IMG/VR virus record: IMGVR_UViG_3300028768_000001
Location: 1-63,881 of that record
DNA from: a virus
Reading direction: 5' to 3' (one strand)
DNA: 63,881 nucleotides
Shown: positions 50,071 to 58,201 of the stretch, piece after piece
Numbering within the stretch: position 1 is the stretch's first letter
Layout: every line of letters starts with the position of its first letter
Made by a program: the position numbers and the translations under genes
The notes under the pieces: model-generated
Told to the model about the DNA's origin: nothing
Database searches by the model: none
Seen by the model: the letters and a program-made list of their open reading frames with translations, nothing else

Positions 50071-50357
50071 GGCCGTACCTCCTCGTAAGCCGGGTCGCCC
50101 CCTTTACGGCGTCGGCCGCTATCCGGGTGGCGATGCCAGCCGGTCGGCTCCCCTTCCCCATCCCACGCATTGAGCGCGGCCTTCGCCGCGGCGTAGTTGT
50201 GGAAACACCAGCGATCACCATAGCCCCAATACGACAGGTCAGCGAGGATCGCGTGCGTGAAGACGAAGGGGGCAATGCAGGCGTCGCGCCCGTTCGGGAA
50301 CTCGCGGTAATCGGTGTAGCCGTTGGCGGTACACACATATTTCATTTTATCGTTCAT
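50067..50357 (-). CDS. Hypothetical protein next to attP, 96 aa
   Basis: The ATG at 50357 (MNDKMKYVCTANGYTDYREF) is preferred over an upstream GTG. Aromatic, with LADLSYWGYGDRWCFHNYAA and a basic end (GRRRKGGD). The upstream region has a GATAGTTACAC site (50386-50396), so it may be under the phage regulator. Function unknown. Confidence 0.6.
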   Translation of the reverse strand: MNDKMKYVCTANGYTDYREFPNGRDACIAPFVFTHAILADLSYWGYGDRWCFHNYAAAKAALNAWDGEGEPTGWHRHPDSGRRRKGGDPAYEEVRP

Positions 50358-50586
50358 GGGCCGATCCACGTTTCATCAGACCTAAGTGTAACTATCCCGG
50401 TGCAAAACATCCAAAAAACGTCCATTACGGTGGGAAATCAGGGGGAAAAGAATGGCAACTAATGGATGTTCAGACAAATAAAACGCTTTAAAATCAATGA
50501 CTTAGTGGTGCGAGGAGCGGGACTCGAACCCGCACACATCCTTGCTGCATAAGGCTTTCAGGGCATAGTAGCCAAAAAACGTCCAT
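50358..50586. other. Attachment-site region without genes
   Basis: 229 bp between the last small genes and integrase. It holds a GTGTAACTATC site, candidate integrase arm sites and the tRNA-like attP core, described separately. No reading frame is convincing. Confidence 0.7.
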
Positions 50587-50587
50587 T
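50404..50587. promoter_or_regulatory. attP with candidate integrase arm sites
   Basis: AACRTCCA-type sites occur at 50405-50412 (AACATCCA), 50411-50426 (CCAAAAAACGTCCATT), 50461-50470 (inverted, AATGGATGTT) and 50572-50587 (an exact copy of the 16 bp at 50411). They flank the tRNA-like core on both sides, as arm-type integrase sites do. The role is inferred from position and repetition. Confidence 0.6.
50506..50555 (-). other. attP core: 3' half of a tRNA gene
   Basis: The minus strand reads GCGGGTTCGAGTCCCGC (T arm), then TCCTCGC-A-CCA (acceptor end). Upstream a possible anticodon stem-loop, GCCTT-ATGCAGC-AAGGA, has GCA at the anticodon position in that register. The matching 5' acceptor strand (GCGAGGA) is absent, so this is not a complete tRNA gene but the core that rebuilds a host tRNA on integration. 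The host tRNA species is uncertain. Confidence 0.75.
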
Positions 50588-51816
50588 CATACTTTTGCCC
50601 CGCTGGCGGCCGGGGCGACGTGGGGGGCAAACTTCTCTACCGCGCGCGTACCTGCCGATAGGTCGGCGTCCGGCATCCAGTGGCCGTAGACGCGGGCGAT
50701 CATCGTCCAGTCGGCGTGGCCCATTTGCTTGGCTACCCACATCGGATGCTCGCCGGCCGACAGCATCATCGAGGCGTAGGTATGCCGCGTCTGGTAGGGG
50801 TTGCGGTAGCGGATCTTGGCATTGCGGATCGTCGTCTGCCAGATGCGCCAGATTTCATTGTCGCCACGCCAGCGGCGGGGCTCAGGCAGTCGCCCGCCCA
50901 TGTTCGGGTTCTGGAAAATTTCCTCGCCCTTGAGTTGCGTGAACGCCTTTTGCTGGTTCAGCGCTGCGAGTGCGGGGGGCAGCAGTTTCACGTCGCGCCG
51001 CCCCGCTGACGTTTTTGGTTTCTCGGCGTTGCCCCTGGCCGCGCGTGTCATCGCCTTGCGCACGCGAATCGTGCTGCGCTGCCAGTCGACATCACGCCAG
51101 TTCAACGCGATCAACTCGGATGTGCGTAAGCCGGTCCACAGGGCGAACTGAATCAGGTTGCGAAACTGCTCGCTGCGACACGCTTGAAGAATTAAGGCTT
51201 GCTCGTCGATGGCGAACGGGTCGACTTCATTCTCGTCCGCTTCCTCGTCATAGCCCGGCAGCTCGCGGCTGTAGGTGTAGCCGGCCATGATGTTGGCGGC
51301 TAGATACCCATCCTCCACGGCGTCATCGAGCGCCGAGCGCAGCACCGTCTGGATATTCGCGAGCCGCTTGTTCGACAACGGTTTCTTGCGCCCTTCGTCC
51401 AGGGACACGAGCCACTGCTTGATCTCGCGCCGCGAGAGCGCATCCAACACCGACTTGCCGAACTGCGGGATCAGGCGGTTGTAGATGGTGCCGCGCCACT
51501 CCCGCGCGGAGCTTGCCGACAGCGTAACCTTGCGCGCTTCGAACCACGTTTCGAGGTAGCGGGCGACCAGCGTGGCGCCCCCTTTGGTGGGGGCGCGCTT
51601 GATGGCGTTCTTGGAGTTGGGAAAGACCTGGGCGTAATCGAAGGTGCCGCGCGAAATCTCGTACAAGATCGCGGCGCGGTGCTGCTCAGCCCGTTTCAGG
51701 TTAGCGGCTGTAGGCGGCAGGGGGATGCGCTCGCGGCAGGTTTTGCCGTTGTACTGGAATTGAATTTGGATGCTCGTGGCTGTGGCGGCCTTAACACCCC
51801 TTCCTTCTCGACCCAT
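50587..51816 (-). CDS. int: Tyrosine integrase with DUF3596 arm-binding domain
   Basis: 409 aa. Residues 15-66 (SIQIQFQYNGKTCRERIPLP and following) form the DUF3596 arm-binding domain. The SAM-like core-binding domain is about 78-170. The catalytic domain holds R231 (TGLRTSEL), a Lys near 266-268, Y341-Q-T-R344-H345 in place of the usual HxxR, H367 and nucleophile Y377 (VYGHW). The attP core lies directly downstream. The 5' end overlaps the excisionase gene by 121 bp. Confidence 0.95.
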   Translation of the reverse strand: MGREGRGVKAATATSIQIQFQYNGKTCRERIPLPPTAANLKRAEQHRAAILYEISRGTFDYAQVFPNSKNAIKRAPTKGGATLVARYLETWFEARKVTLSASSAREWRGTIYNRLIPQFGKSVLDALSRREIKQWLVSLDEGRKKPLSNKRLANIQTVLRSALDDAVEDGYLAANIMAGYTYSRELPGYDEEADENEVDPFAIDEQALILQACRSEQFRNLIQFALWTGLRTSELIALNWRDVDWQRSTIRVRKAMTRAARGNAEKPKTSAGRRDVKLLPPALAALNQQKAFTQLKGEEIFQNPNMGGRLPEPRRWRGDNEIWRIWQTTIRNAKIRYRNPYQTRHTYASMMLSAGEHPMWVAKQMGHADWTMIARVYGHWMPDADLSAGTRAVEKFAPHVAPAASGAKV

Positions 51817-51974
51817 GAGTTATACCCCTCAAGACTGACGAGGATGCGGTGATCGGGGGCGCGTGCCCACACCTCGCCCTCGGGCCATATCCGATCCTCT
51901 ATTTTCTTACGAATGGCTTTCTCGCTATACCCGCTTAGCTCGGCAAATTTGCCGATGGTGACCCAGCGAATCAT
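51696..51974 (-). CDS. xis: Excisionase (Xis)
   Basis: 92 aa from the ATG at 51974, with GGAGG upstream. WVTIGKFAELSGYSEKAIRK and KIEDRIWPEGEVWARAPDHR, then LVSLEGYNSWVE, are typical of winged-helix phage excisionases. The last 40 residues overlap the integrase start in another frame and are low-complexity, so the functional part is probably residues 1-60. It would direct integrase towards excision. Confidence 0.85.
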   Translation of the reverse strand: MIRWVTIGKFAELSGYSEKAIRKKIEDRIWPEGEVWARAPDHRILVSLEGYNSWVEKEGVLRPPQPRASKFNSSTTAKPAASASPCRLQPLT

Positions 51975-52019
51975 CGCACATCCTCCGCGCATAGTTGCAT
52001 GATCCTCTCCCGTAAAGGC

Positions 52020-52202
52020 TCACCGCGTGAGGCGCCCGGTGGCTTCCAGTAACGCCGCGCACACCCGGCACAAGCCTGTCGGGTGTAACGTGGGCCAGCC
52101 ATCGCAAGCTGCACAGGCTTCGTTCCAGTCGTCTTCGCCGGGCTTGAGCGACTCAGCCGGGTTCAGGTCGATACGCGGATCGTGCCGCGGGTTCTCGTTC
52201 AT
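52020..52202 (-). CDS. Small zinc-finger-like protein, 60 aa
   Basis: Start at 52202 overlaps the previous stop (ATGA). ACAACDGWPTLHPTGLCRVC gives a C-x2-C...C-x2-C pattern. It lies between excisionase and the primase-helicase block. Possibly a DNA-binding accessory; no family recognised. Confidence 0.6.
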   Translation of the reverse strand: MNENPRHDPRIDLNPAESLKPGEDDWNEACAACDGWPTLHPTGLCRVCAALLEATGRLTR

Positions 52203-52519
52203 GCGCGTTGCTCCAGAGTGGGGCGATGGTAGGCGCGCACCCAAGCCAAGCCACGCGCTTTGCCCGTGGCGCCCTGCAACCGGCGCACCAGTACCTGCCA
52301 ATCGCCATCGGGGTAGTAGCGGATCGCCTCGATCACGCCGGACTTTTCCAGCACCGGCAGCGACGAAGCAGTCGTGAAAAAACGGATCGTGTCGCCCAGC
52401 GTGAACGGGCATTGCGTCTCGGCGAACTGCTGCTGCACGTCGCGCAGCTGCGCATCGAGCTGGCGGCGCAAGGTGTGCAGGCGGCCAATCGTTGCGCGCA
52501 AGGCGTCCGGGTCGCTCAT
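52199..52519 (-). CDS. Hypothetical protein after primase, 106 aa
   Basis: GGAGGAAAG before the ATG at 52519. Helical N-terminus (RATIGRLHTLRRQLDAQLRD), then a beta part (LGDTIRFFTTASSLPVLEKS, YYPDGDWQVLVRRLQGATGK) that looks like a small SH3- or KOW-like barrel. Overlaps the stop of the primase gene. Function unknown. Confidence 0.6.
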   Translation of the reverse strand: MSDPDALRATIGRLHTLRRQLDAQLRDVQQQFAETQCPFTLGDTIRFFTTASSLPVLEKSGVIEAIRYYPDGDWQVLVRRLQGATGKARGLAWVRAYHRPTLEQRA

Positions 52520-55461
52520 GCTTTCCTCCCACCTTGGATCGGCACCACGTTGGCGGGGGGTGTATAGGCGGTTTGAAACTGGGCGTGCATCTGACGATAG
52601 CCGTCGAACTTGGTCGCGTCGATCAGCCAGCAGCGCGTTTGCCCATTGCTGTAGATCGTGTCGGCACCGAGCACCTTTTGCGCGTCGCGTTTGGCGATCA
52701 CGCCCTCGTGCTCCAGCTGCCATTCGAGCGCGCGAAACGCGGTGTGGCTGCTCGCGCAATACTCCATCACGGCGTTGCGCGCGATATAGATCCGATCGGC
52801 ATCCAGCTCCACGCGCACGAGCAGCTCGTCGGTGGGCTTATGCGCGATATTGTCCAGGTTCGAGGCCGCTTTCACGCTCACGATCAAGGTGCTGCGCAAG
52901 TAGGCATTCAGAAAACCGTTGAGCATTTCCTGGGGCGTCGCGCGCGACTCTTTGATTGTCTCGCGCTGCTGCGAGAGGTGCGCGAGCATCCATTGCAGGT
53001 CCGACTCGTAGGGGTAGTCCAGCAGCCCGACCTTGGCCGCGATTTGCGCGGCGGTGTAGCACGCCGCCACCACGGCCGACCAGTAGCGTTCGGCTGATGC
53101 ATTGGTCGAGGCGCGCAGCCGGTCGACCTTCTCGATGTTGTGGATATACAGGCGCTTGACCGCTTCGTACTCGCGCACGATATGGCCCATGAAGATCGGC
53201 CCGGCGTGGCCGTAGTTCGTCCCCAGTGCGCGAATGAAGTGGTCCGCCGCAATCTTCGCCTCGGCCCCCGTATCGATCAGGCCGAAGTCCACGGCGATGA
53301 TGCGCATCAAGTGCGGGTCCACGTCGCGCCCCGAGCCCATGATGGCGCTGATCGTATCCAGGTTGGTCGACAGCAGCACGAGCAGCGACCACGTATCGAT
53401 ATGCTGCGTGATCGAGCCGTCGGACAGCATGCGGCGCTTGCCCTCGCCTTGCGTGATGTTCAAAAAAAGCCGCCGCAGCTCGTCCGTCTCGCGCTCGGTC
53501 ACGTCGTCCAGCAAGAACGGCAGCGAGTGGTACGTGCCCATCGTCGCGTACAGCGCATTGGTCGTGGCACCCTCCCGGTTGCCGTTCACGAGCAGCGCCG
53601 GGGGCGCGCCCCACACCGAGGAGCACGCTTTCAAACAGGTTGTCTTGCCGCGTCCCGATGCGCCCCCCGCGCACAGCACCGCCCCGTGGTTGCCGGTGTC
53701 GTTCATATGAAAAAGCGGCGAGGCAAAACTGGCGTAAATGAAAAAGCGATGTCCCTCGTAGCCCGGGTGGTTGTAGAACCGCAGCGCCGCCTGCCAGTCG
53801 GCCAGCGTGCCGGCGCTTTTCAAGCCGTGCTTGGTGGCCGACTGGATCGCCTCGCCCGCCGAGTGCGGCAGCACCTTGCCATCGCGATGCAAGATGCGGT
53901 CGCCCAGCACAAAGGCGGCATGTTCCTCGTGCCAGCCGAGCCGCTCGTACAGTTTGTCGCGCCCGGCATCCTTGGCGAGCTTTTGCAGGTAGGCGCTCAT
54001 GTAGTGCTGTGTCATTTTGGCTTGCTCTCCCGTGAGAATCAGGCCCTTTGAGCCGAGCAGTTTGATCAGCCCGCGCGCATCCGGGATCAAGGACAGCGGC
54101 ACGTTAAAGTCGCGCGGCGCCGGAGGCTGCCCTTTCACGAACGGTAGCAGCACACGCCAGCGGCTCGACTCGTCGACGTCGGCGTCGAGGTCGTTTTGGC
54201 TGCGGATCATGAGCGGGTACAGGTCGTACGGACAGACCAGCGCGTAGATCGGCCGCCCGTCCGCGTTTTCCAATTCGCGCACGATCGTCCCATCGGGGCG
54301 CCGCGAATATCCGACAGGTGGATCGGGAATGTCGATCGTCACCGGCGGCGCGGCATCGAACGTGAGCGTGACTTGCGGCGCGGCGACGTGCGCCACGACA
54401 CGTCCGAGCTGCGCGGGCGACGTCAGGGTGGACCAGTGGGGGCAGGCTTCGCACAGCTGCGGCTGCAGCTCGTGAAAGTGCTGGCAGGTAGTTGGCCCCG
54501 CGTTCCAATGTGCGAGCTTCGCGGCCGTGGCGGGCAGGTTGAAGTCAGCATGCGCATCCGAAATCGCTTGCGCGGCCAGCGTCTGTTGGTCGCAGAATTT
54601 CACGATCCCCAGGCCCGCGCGCCACAGCGGCTCGGCCACCCCCGCGCCACGCGTCGCGACTTGGGTGCCCATCTGCGCGCAGTGAAACGCGATGCGATCG
54701 AAATTCAGCGGCTCGTTGGTGGCGCCAAGGTTGTCCTCACCGCTCCAGGCGCCCGCTGGCGCCCCCGCCAGGGGCGCCCCGCTGCTCACCCCTTTGGCAC
54801 TGGCGGCGACGCCGTGCTGGCTGGCGTACGCCTCGATGCGCGCGGCGAAGTCGGTGAAGCTGACCGCTGCGCGCGCTTCGGCCAGCAGCGTCACGGTGGC
54901 GTGCCGGCGCGTGTTGTAGGAGCCGAGTGCACGCAGCACGCGCGCATGGTCGGAGGTCAAACTACGGTCGGCCTGAAAGTGTTCGTGCACGCAGATCGCT
55001 TTGAACTGCTCGGCTACCGGATGCCACAGGCGGGCCGGCACCTCGGCGGTGAGCGGCCAGTACACGTGGATGCCCCCGCCCGAGTCGACGATCATCGGCC
55101 GTGGCAGCCCGATCTTTTTGACGAACGCGCGCAGCTCGGCCAGCGCCTGCGCTTTGGAGGCGAACTTGAGCGGGTTATCCGGCTCGACGTCGAGATCGAG
55201 AAAGAACGCCTTGAGTGCCTGGGCGTTGACCTGGGTGCGCTGGCGCCAGCGGTGCTTGTCCGCATCCCAGTAGCGCGCTTTGTCGTAGCTGGCAACGGCA
55301 AAGTAGGCGGCTTGGTGCTCGAACGTCAATGTGTTGATATGCGCGATGGCGCTGTCAAGCGACTCGTGCGCGACGTTACTCCAGCCGGCGTCGGCCGGCG
55401 TGGCGGTAAAGAGAATCCCCGTGGACGGCACCACGAGCAACAGGAATTGCCGCAAATCCAT
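52516..55461 (-). CDS. Primase-helicase (AEP-like primase, zinc motif, DUF927-like helicase)
   Basis: 981 aa. The N-terminal part carries primase-polymerase features: FLDLD at 87-91, SGGGIHVYW at 127-135 and TSDHARVLRALGSYNTRR at about 169-186. Then CQHFHELQPQLCEACPHW (Cys326, 337, 340) forms a zinc-like cluster. The C-terminal helicase has Walker A GGASGRGKTT at 599-608, Walker B FLLDD at 649-653 and sensor STN at 698-700, in a DUF927-like setting. It would unwind and prime the phage origin. An Ala/Gly linker is at about 220-245. The start is the ATG at 55461, or a GTG one codon earlier. Confidence 0.85.
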   Translation of the reverse strand: MDLRQFLLLVVPSTGILFTATPADAGWSNVAHESLDSAIAHINTLTFEHQAAYFAVASYDKARYWDADKHRWRQRTQVNAQALKAFFLDLDVEPDNPLKFASKAQALAELRAFVKKIGLPRPMIVDSGGGIHVYWPLTAEVPARLWHPVAEQFKAICVHEHFQADRSLTSDHARVLRALGSYNTRRHATVTLLAEARAAVSFTDFAARIEAYASQHGVAASAKGVSSGAPLAGAPAGAWSGEDNLGATNEPLNFDRIAFHCAQMGTQVATRGAGVAEPLWRAGLGIVKFCDQQTLAAQAISDAHADFNLPATAAKLAHWNAGPTTCQHFHELQPQLCEACPHWSTLTSPAQLGRVVAHVAAPQVTLTFDAAPPVTIDIPDPPVGYSRRPDGTIVRELENADGRPIYALVCPYDLYPLMIRSQNDLDADVDESSRWRVLLPFVKGQPPAPRDFNVPLSLIPDARGLIKLLGSKGLILTGEQAKMTQHYMSAYLQKLAKDAGRDKLYERLGWHEEHAAFVLGDRILHRDGKVLPHSAGEAIQSATKHGLKSAGTLADWQAALRFYNHPGYEGHRFFIYASFASPLFHMNDTGNHGAVLCAGGASGRGKTTCLKACSSVWGAPPALLVNGNREGATTNALYATMGTYHSLPFLLDDVTERETDELRRLFLNITQGEGKRRMLSDGSITQHIDTWSLLVLLSTNLDTISAIMGSGRDVDPHLMRIIAVDFGLIDTGAEAKIAADHFIRALGTNYGHAGPIFMGHIVREYEAVKRLYIHNIEKVDRLRASTNASAERYWSAVVAACYTAAQIAAKVGLLDYPYESDLQWMLAHLSQQRETIKESRATPQEMLNGFLNAYLRSTLIVSVKAASNLDNIAHKPTDELLVRVELDADRIYIARNAVMEYCASSHTAFRALEWQLEHEGVIAKRDAQKVLGADTIYSNGQTRCWLIDATKFDGYRQMHAQFQTAYTPPANVVPIQGGRKA

Positions 55462-55496
55462 CACTGCCCCCTATCGAGATTGCGAAGCAGCCGGCG

Positions 55497-55844
55497 TTAC
55501 TCGGGGCGTGGTGGGGGTCGGTGCGCCACCAGCAGGTTTTTCATTTGCGCCGTGCGCTGCCCATCATCGCCCGCGAGCGGCAAGTCGTTGGCCCGTTTGG
55601 CTTTGCGCAGCACCGTGACCAAGCGGCGCAGGCGTTGCAGCGTGGTCGGGTCGCGCGGCTGCACTGCGCCGTACATCCAGCGATAGACCGTGACGTTGGC
55701 GACATCCAGCAAGGTCGCCACGAGCTTGACCGGTACGTTGCCTTCCACGACCAGCTCGCCCAGGATCGGCCCGAGTGCGTCCGGGTCCAGCGTACGAGCG
55801 TGGGCGATTTGGCGGCGCCGCTCGACGGTAATGATGCGCGACAT
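55497..55844 (-). CDS. HTH DNA-binding protein, 115 aa
   Basis: LVATLLDVANVTVYRWMYGA fits a helix-turn-helix: helix, turn, recognition helix. The protein is basic, with ERRRQIAHARTLDP before it. SD GGAG 8-9 bp before the ATG. It is one of few regulator candidates in the phage, though it is placed in the replication block; it could read the TAGTTAC or TTAGGAGTCCTAA motifs, or act in replication. Confidence 0.65.
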   Translation of the reverse strand: MSRIITVERRRQIAHARTLDPDALGPILGELVVEGNVPVKLVATLLDVANVTVYRWMYGAVQPRDPTTLQRLRRLVTVLRKAKRANDLPLAGDDGQRTAQMKNLLVAHRPPPRPE

Positions 55845-55898
55845 AGTTCGTTCTCCGAAAGAGTAGGGGCAGCGCTTAAGTGGCCGCCCCCGCGCATC

Positions 55899-57134
55899 TC
55901 ATTCACTGTCATCCCAGCCATCGAGCAGCTGCCGCAGTCCGGCCGGGCTGCCCGTCTCAACGGCCGTAGCGGCGGGCTTTTCGGGCGACGCCTTAGCCGG
56001 TTGCGCGACCGCGGCGGGGGTTTGTGCGGGCGGCTTGGGTGACTCGGCTGCCGTCGCCCCGAACCCGTCGTCCTCGGTTTCCGCTTCCGCTTCGGCTGCT
56101 GCCGCCGCCGCTGCCGCCGCTTCGGCAGCCTTGCGCGCCTCTTCGGCTTTAGCTTGCTTCGCTTTCTTGGCCGCGTCTTTTTTCGCCTGCTCCTGCGCCT
56201 TGGCTTGCTCCTGCGCCTTGCTGGTTGCCGCGCGTGCGGCCGTTTGTGCCTCGACCTCGGCTGTGTCGTCGTCTGCCGAACGGCTTGTCGGCGCCGCCGT
56301 ATCGGACTCGACGCCCTCGCTCGCGATACCCGGCTGACCCGCCACTCCGTCATTCGAGCCATCGCCCGTTAAAATCTTGGCGATCGGTTCGGCATCGTCG
56401 ACGAGACGCTGTTTGGCCGCGGCCGCTTCGTCCGGGTTCAGCCAGCGCGTAGCCGAAAAGAGCAGCTTCGGATAGGCCATGCGGGGGTCGAACTTCACCT
56501 TGGTTTCCACCGCTGCCGTGTGCTTGGCGCTGCGTACGCGCAGCATGTCCAGGAACTGATCCCAGGCATACCAGCCCTGCGCTTCGTTCACGCCGTTATC
56601 CTTATCCCACACCGAGGTTTGCGCGAGGCGCAGCAGCATGACCGGCACTTTCGGATCGCCCACCTTGCCCGAGGGCACCACGGCCACGCGCTTGAACGGC
56701 GCGCACAGCGTGCTTTGCTTGCCCGCGTCGGTGATCTTGCTGCCCTTGACCGCGTTCGGGCAGCTCGCGCACGTCTTGGCAATCGGATCGGCAATTGAGG
56801 CATCCGGCGTCACGCCGTCGACGCTGGAGCACCGCGGGCGCTTGTTCGCTCCGTCCACGAAGTCACCCTCGTAGTAGGCGCGCGAGCGGCCCTTGTTGTG
56901 GTCGAGCACCACCAGCGTGATGATCGGCACCGGCTCCATGTCACCCGTGTCAGCATTGCGCCGCTGCACGGGATGCTCTTCGCCGTCGATCACGGTGCGC
57001 CACTTGCTGCCCTTATACGAGAGCGTGTTGATCGAATTGCGGGGCTGAATGTTGCCCTCTTCGCCAAAGAGCGAAAGCAAATGTGCCGGTACTTCGGTCG
57101 AGCCGCTGTTAAACGGAATGATGTTGTTGCCCAT
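55899..57134 (-). CDS. Possible ssDNA-binding protein with Cys cluster and acidic tail, 411 aa
   Basis: The compact N-terminal 220 residues contain strands (YKGSKWRTVIDGEEHPVQRR, VPIITLVVLDHNKGRSRAYY) and four Cys in CSS, CASC and STLC, perhaps metal-binding. A long Ala/Glu/Lys helix (about 285-345, KAQEQAKAQEQAKKDAAKKA) follows, and it ends LLDGWDDSE, a short acidic tail like that of SSB-type proteins. It is next to exonuclease and primase genes. The function is a guess from layout; no family is firmly recognised. The start at 57134 has AAGGG upstream. Confidence 0.55.
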   Translation of the reverse strand: MGNNIIPFNSGSTEVPAHLLSLFGEEGNIQPRNSINTLSYKGSKWRTVIDGEEHPVQRRNADTGDMEPVPIITLVVLDHNKGRSRAYYEGDFVDGANKRPRCSSVDGVTPDASIADPIAKTCASCPNAVKGSKITDAGKQSTLCAPFKRVAVVPSGKVGDPKVPVMLLRLAQTSVWDKDNGVNEAQGWYAWDQFLDMLRVRSAKHTAAVETKVKFDPRMAYPKLLFSATRWLNPDEAAAAKQRLVDDAEPIAKILTGDGSNDGVAGQPGIASEGVESDTAAPTSRSADDDTAEVEAQTAARAATSKAQEQAKAQEQAKKDAAKKAKQAKAEEARKAAEAAAAAAAAAEAEAETEDDGFGATAAESPKPPAQTPAAVAQPAKASPEKPAATAVETGSPAGLRQLLDGWDDSE

Positions 57135-57156
57135 AATGGCCATCCCTTGAGATTGG

Positions 57157-57717
57157 TTAAACACTCGTCGTGATTGTCGACAGACCCAGCGCCCGATAGA
57201 TATCGCGCAAATGCTGCGCTTGGCTTACCGCATCATCGAGCGCGTTGTGATGCGTGCCTTGCCGTTGCAGAGCGACGCTACGCGCCCCCGGTAAATTTTT
57301 GAGCGTGCGATAGCAGCGTTCCTTAAACCAATCCCACGGCAACTCTTTGCCACAGGTCCGATAGGCCGCTTCGAGCAGCCCACAATCGAAGCGCGCGCTG
57401 TTGCCCCACATGCTCATCGGGCGCGAGCCCCACCAATCGGTGAACGCATCGAGTGCGAGTGACAACTTCACTTGCTTGATGTCGTTGAATGCTTGCACAC
57501 GTGCCGCTTCTTCTTGCTGCATCCACCACTTGATGGTGGAACTCGATGGGCGCATGCCCAGCTCCAGACAGGATTCCAGATCGATCGCCTGATAGAACAC
57601 GTCGGTGATCGGACTGTCGTCCAGTGCGAAGGCGCAGGCGCCGATCGCAAGCACCGGTGAGTACGGCGCCGTGCCCAGCGTTTCGAGATCCAGCATCACC
57701 TCGGTTAGCTCAGTCAT
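57157..57717 (-). CDS. 3'-5' exonuclease, DnaQ-like (Rv2179c-type)
   Basis: 186 aa. EVMLDLETLGTAPYSPVLAI has the ExoI Asp-x-Glu, FDCGLLEAAYR the second acidic motif and HHNALDDAVSQAQHL the third (His...Asp). Size and the WGNSARFD segment match the Rv2179c-like group of DEDD exonucleases. Role in processing DNA or RNA ends during replication. Overlaps the gene before it by 4 bp. Confidence 0.88.
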   Translation of the reverse strand: MTELTEVMLDLETLGTAPYSPVLAIGACAFALDDSPITDVFYQAIDLESCLELGMRPSSSTIKWWMQQEEAARVQAFNDIKQVKLSLALDAFTDWWGSRPMSMWGNSARFDCGLLEAAYRTCGKELPWDWFKERCYRTLKNLPGARSVALQRQGTHHNALDDAVSQAQHLRDIYRALGLSTITTSV

Positions 57718-58160
57718 TTATCGCTCGCTTTGCGAACCCGCATTACGCGTTCGCGAAAAAGGTTTAGCCCTGGCGGCAAGGTGCCGCCGCTTTGTTCCAT
57801 GTACTGCTGTACATGCGTGGCACTGATGCGGCGCTCGAAAAAGTCCAGATCGCCCAGCTGCCTGACGAAGGCATAAAACGCCGCATCGTCGGCAATCGAA
57901 TACTTCGGCACCTCCGCGGCGTAGGTGGTGCCGCACGGGGTGGTGAAGCCCGACACGCCCTGCGCATCGGCGTCGCGCAGCATGCTGTTTTGGCATACGT
58001 CCATGATTTGTTCGTACTGTGCCTTTTCATCGTCGAAGCACTTTTGCGCGGCGGCTTTCGCTTGCCGTGTCTTGAGGAAAAGCTTGACGCGCTTTTCCAC
58101 CGACATAGCGGGGATCGTCTTCAAGAACTCTTCCAATAGATTCGTTTCCATCTTGCCCAT
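57714..58160 (-). CDS. Hypothetical replication-block protein, 148 aa
   Basis: GAGGAG upstream. The first half is helical and basic (KRVKLFLKTRQAKAAAQKCF) with KAQYEQIMDVCQNSMLRD. The second half holds GVSGFTTPCGTTYAAEVPKY, then FVRQLGDLDFFERRISATHV. This pattern is seen in phage replication regions next to exonucleases and nucleases, with no assigned function. Confidence 0.65.
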   Translation of the reverse strand: MGKMETNLLEEFLKTIPAMSVEKRVKLFLKTRQAKAAAQKCFDDEKAQYEQIMDVCQNSMLRDADAQGVSGFTTPCGTTYAAEVPKYSIADDAAFYAFVRQLGDLDFFERRISATHVQQYMEQSGGTLPPGLNLFRERVMRVRKASDK

Positions 58161-58201
58161 CGCACGTTCTCCTCGTTTAGCGATCCGATATGATCAGTTT
58201 C

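Noticed and set aside
50500-50580. Complete tRNA gene
   Set aside because: The T arm, acceptor 3' strand and CCA are present, but no D arm or matching 5' acceptor strand is found; it is the attP core.
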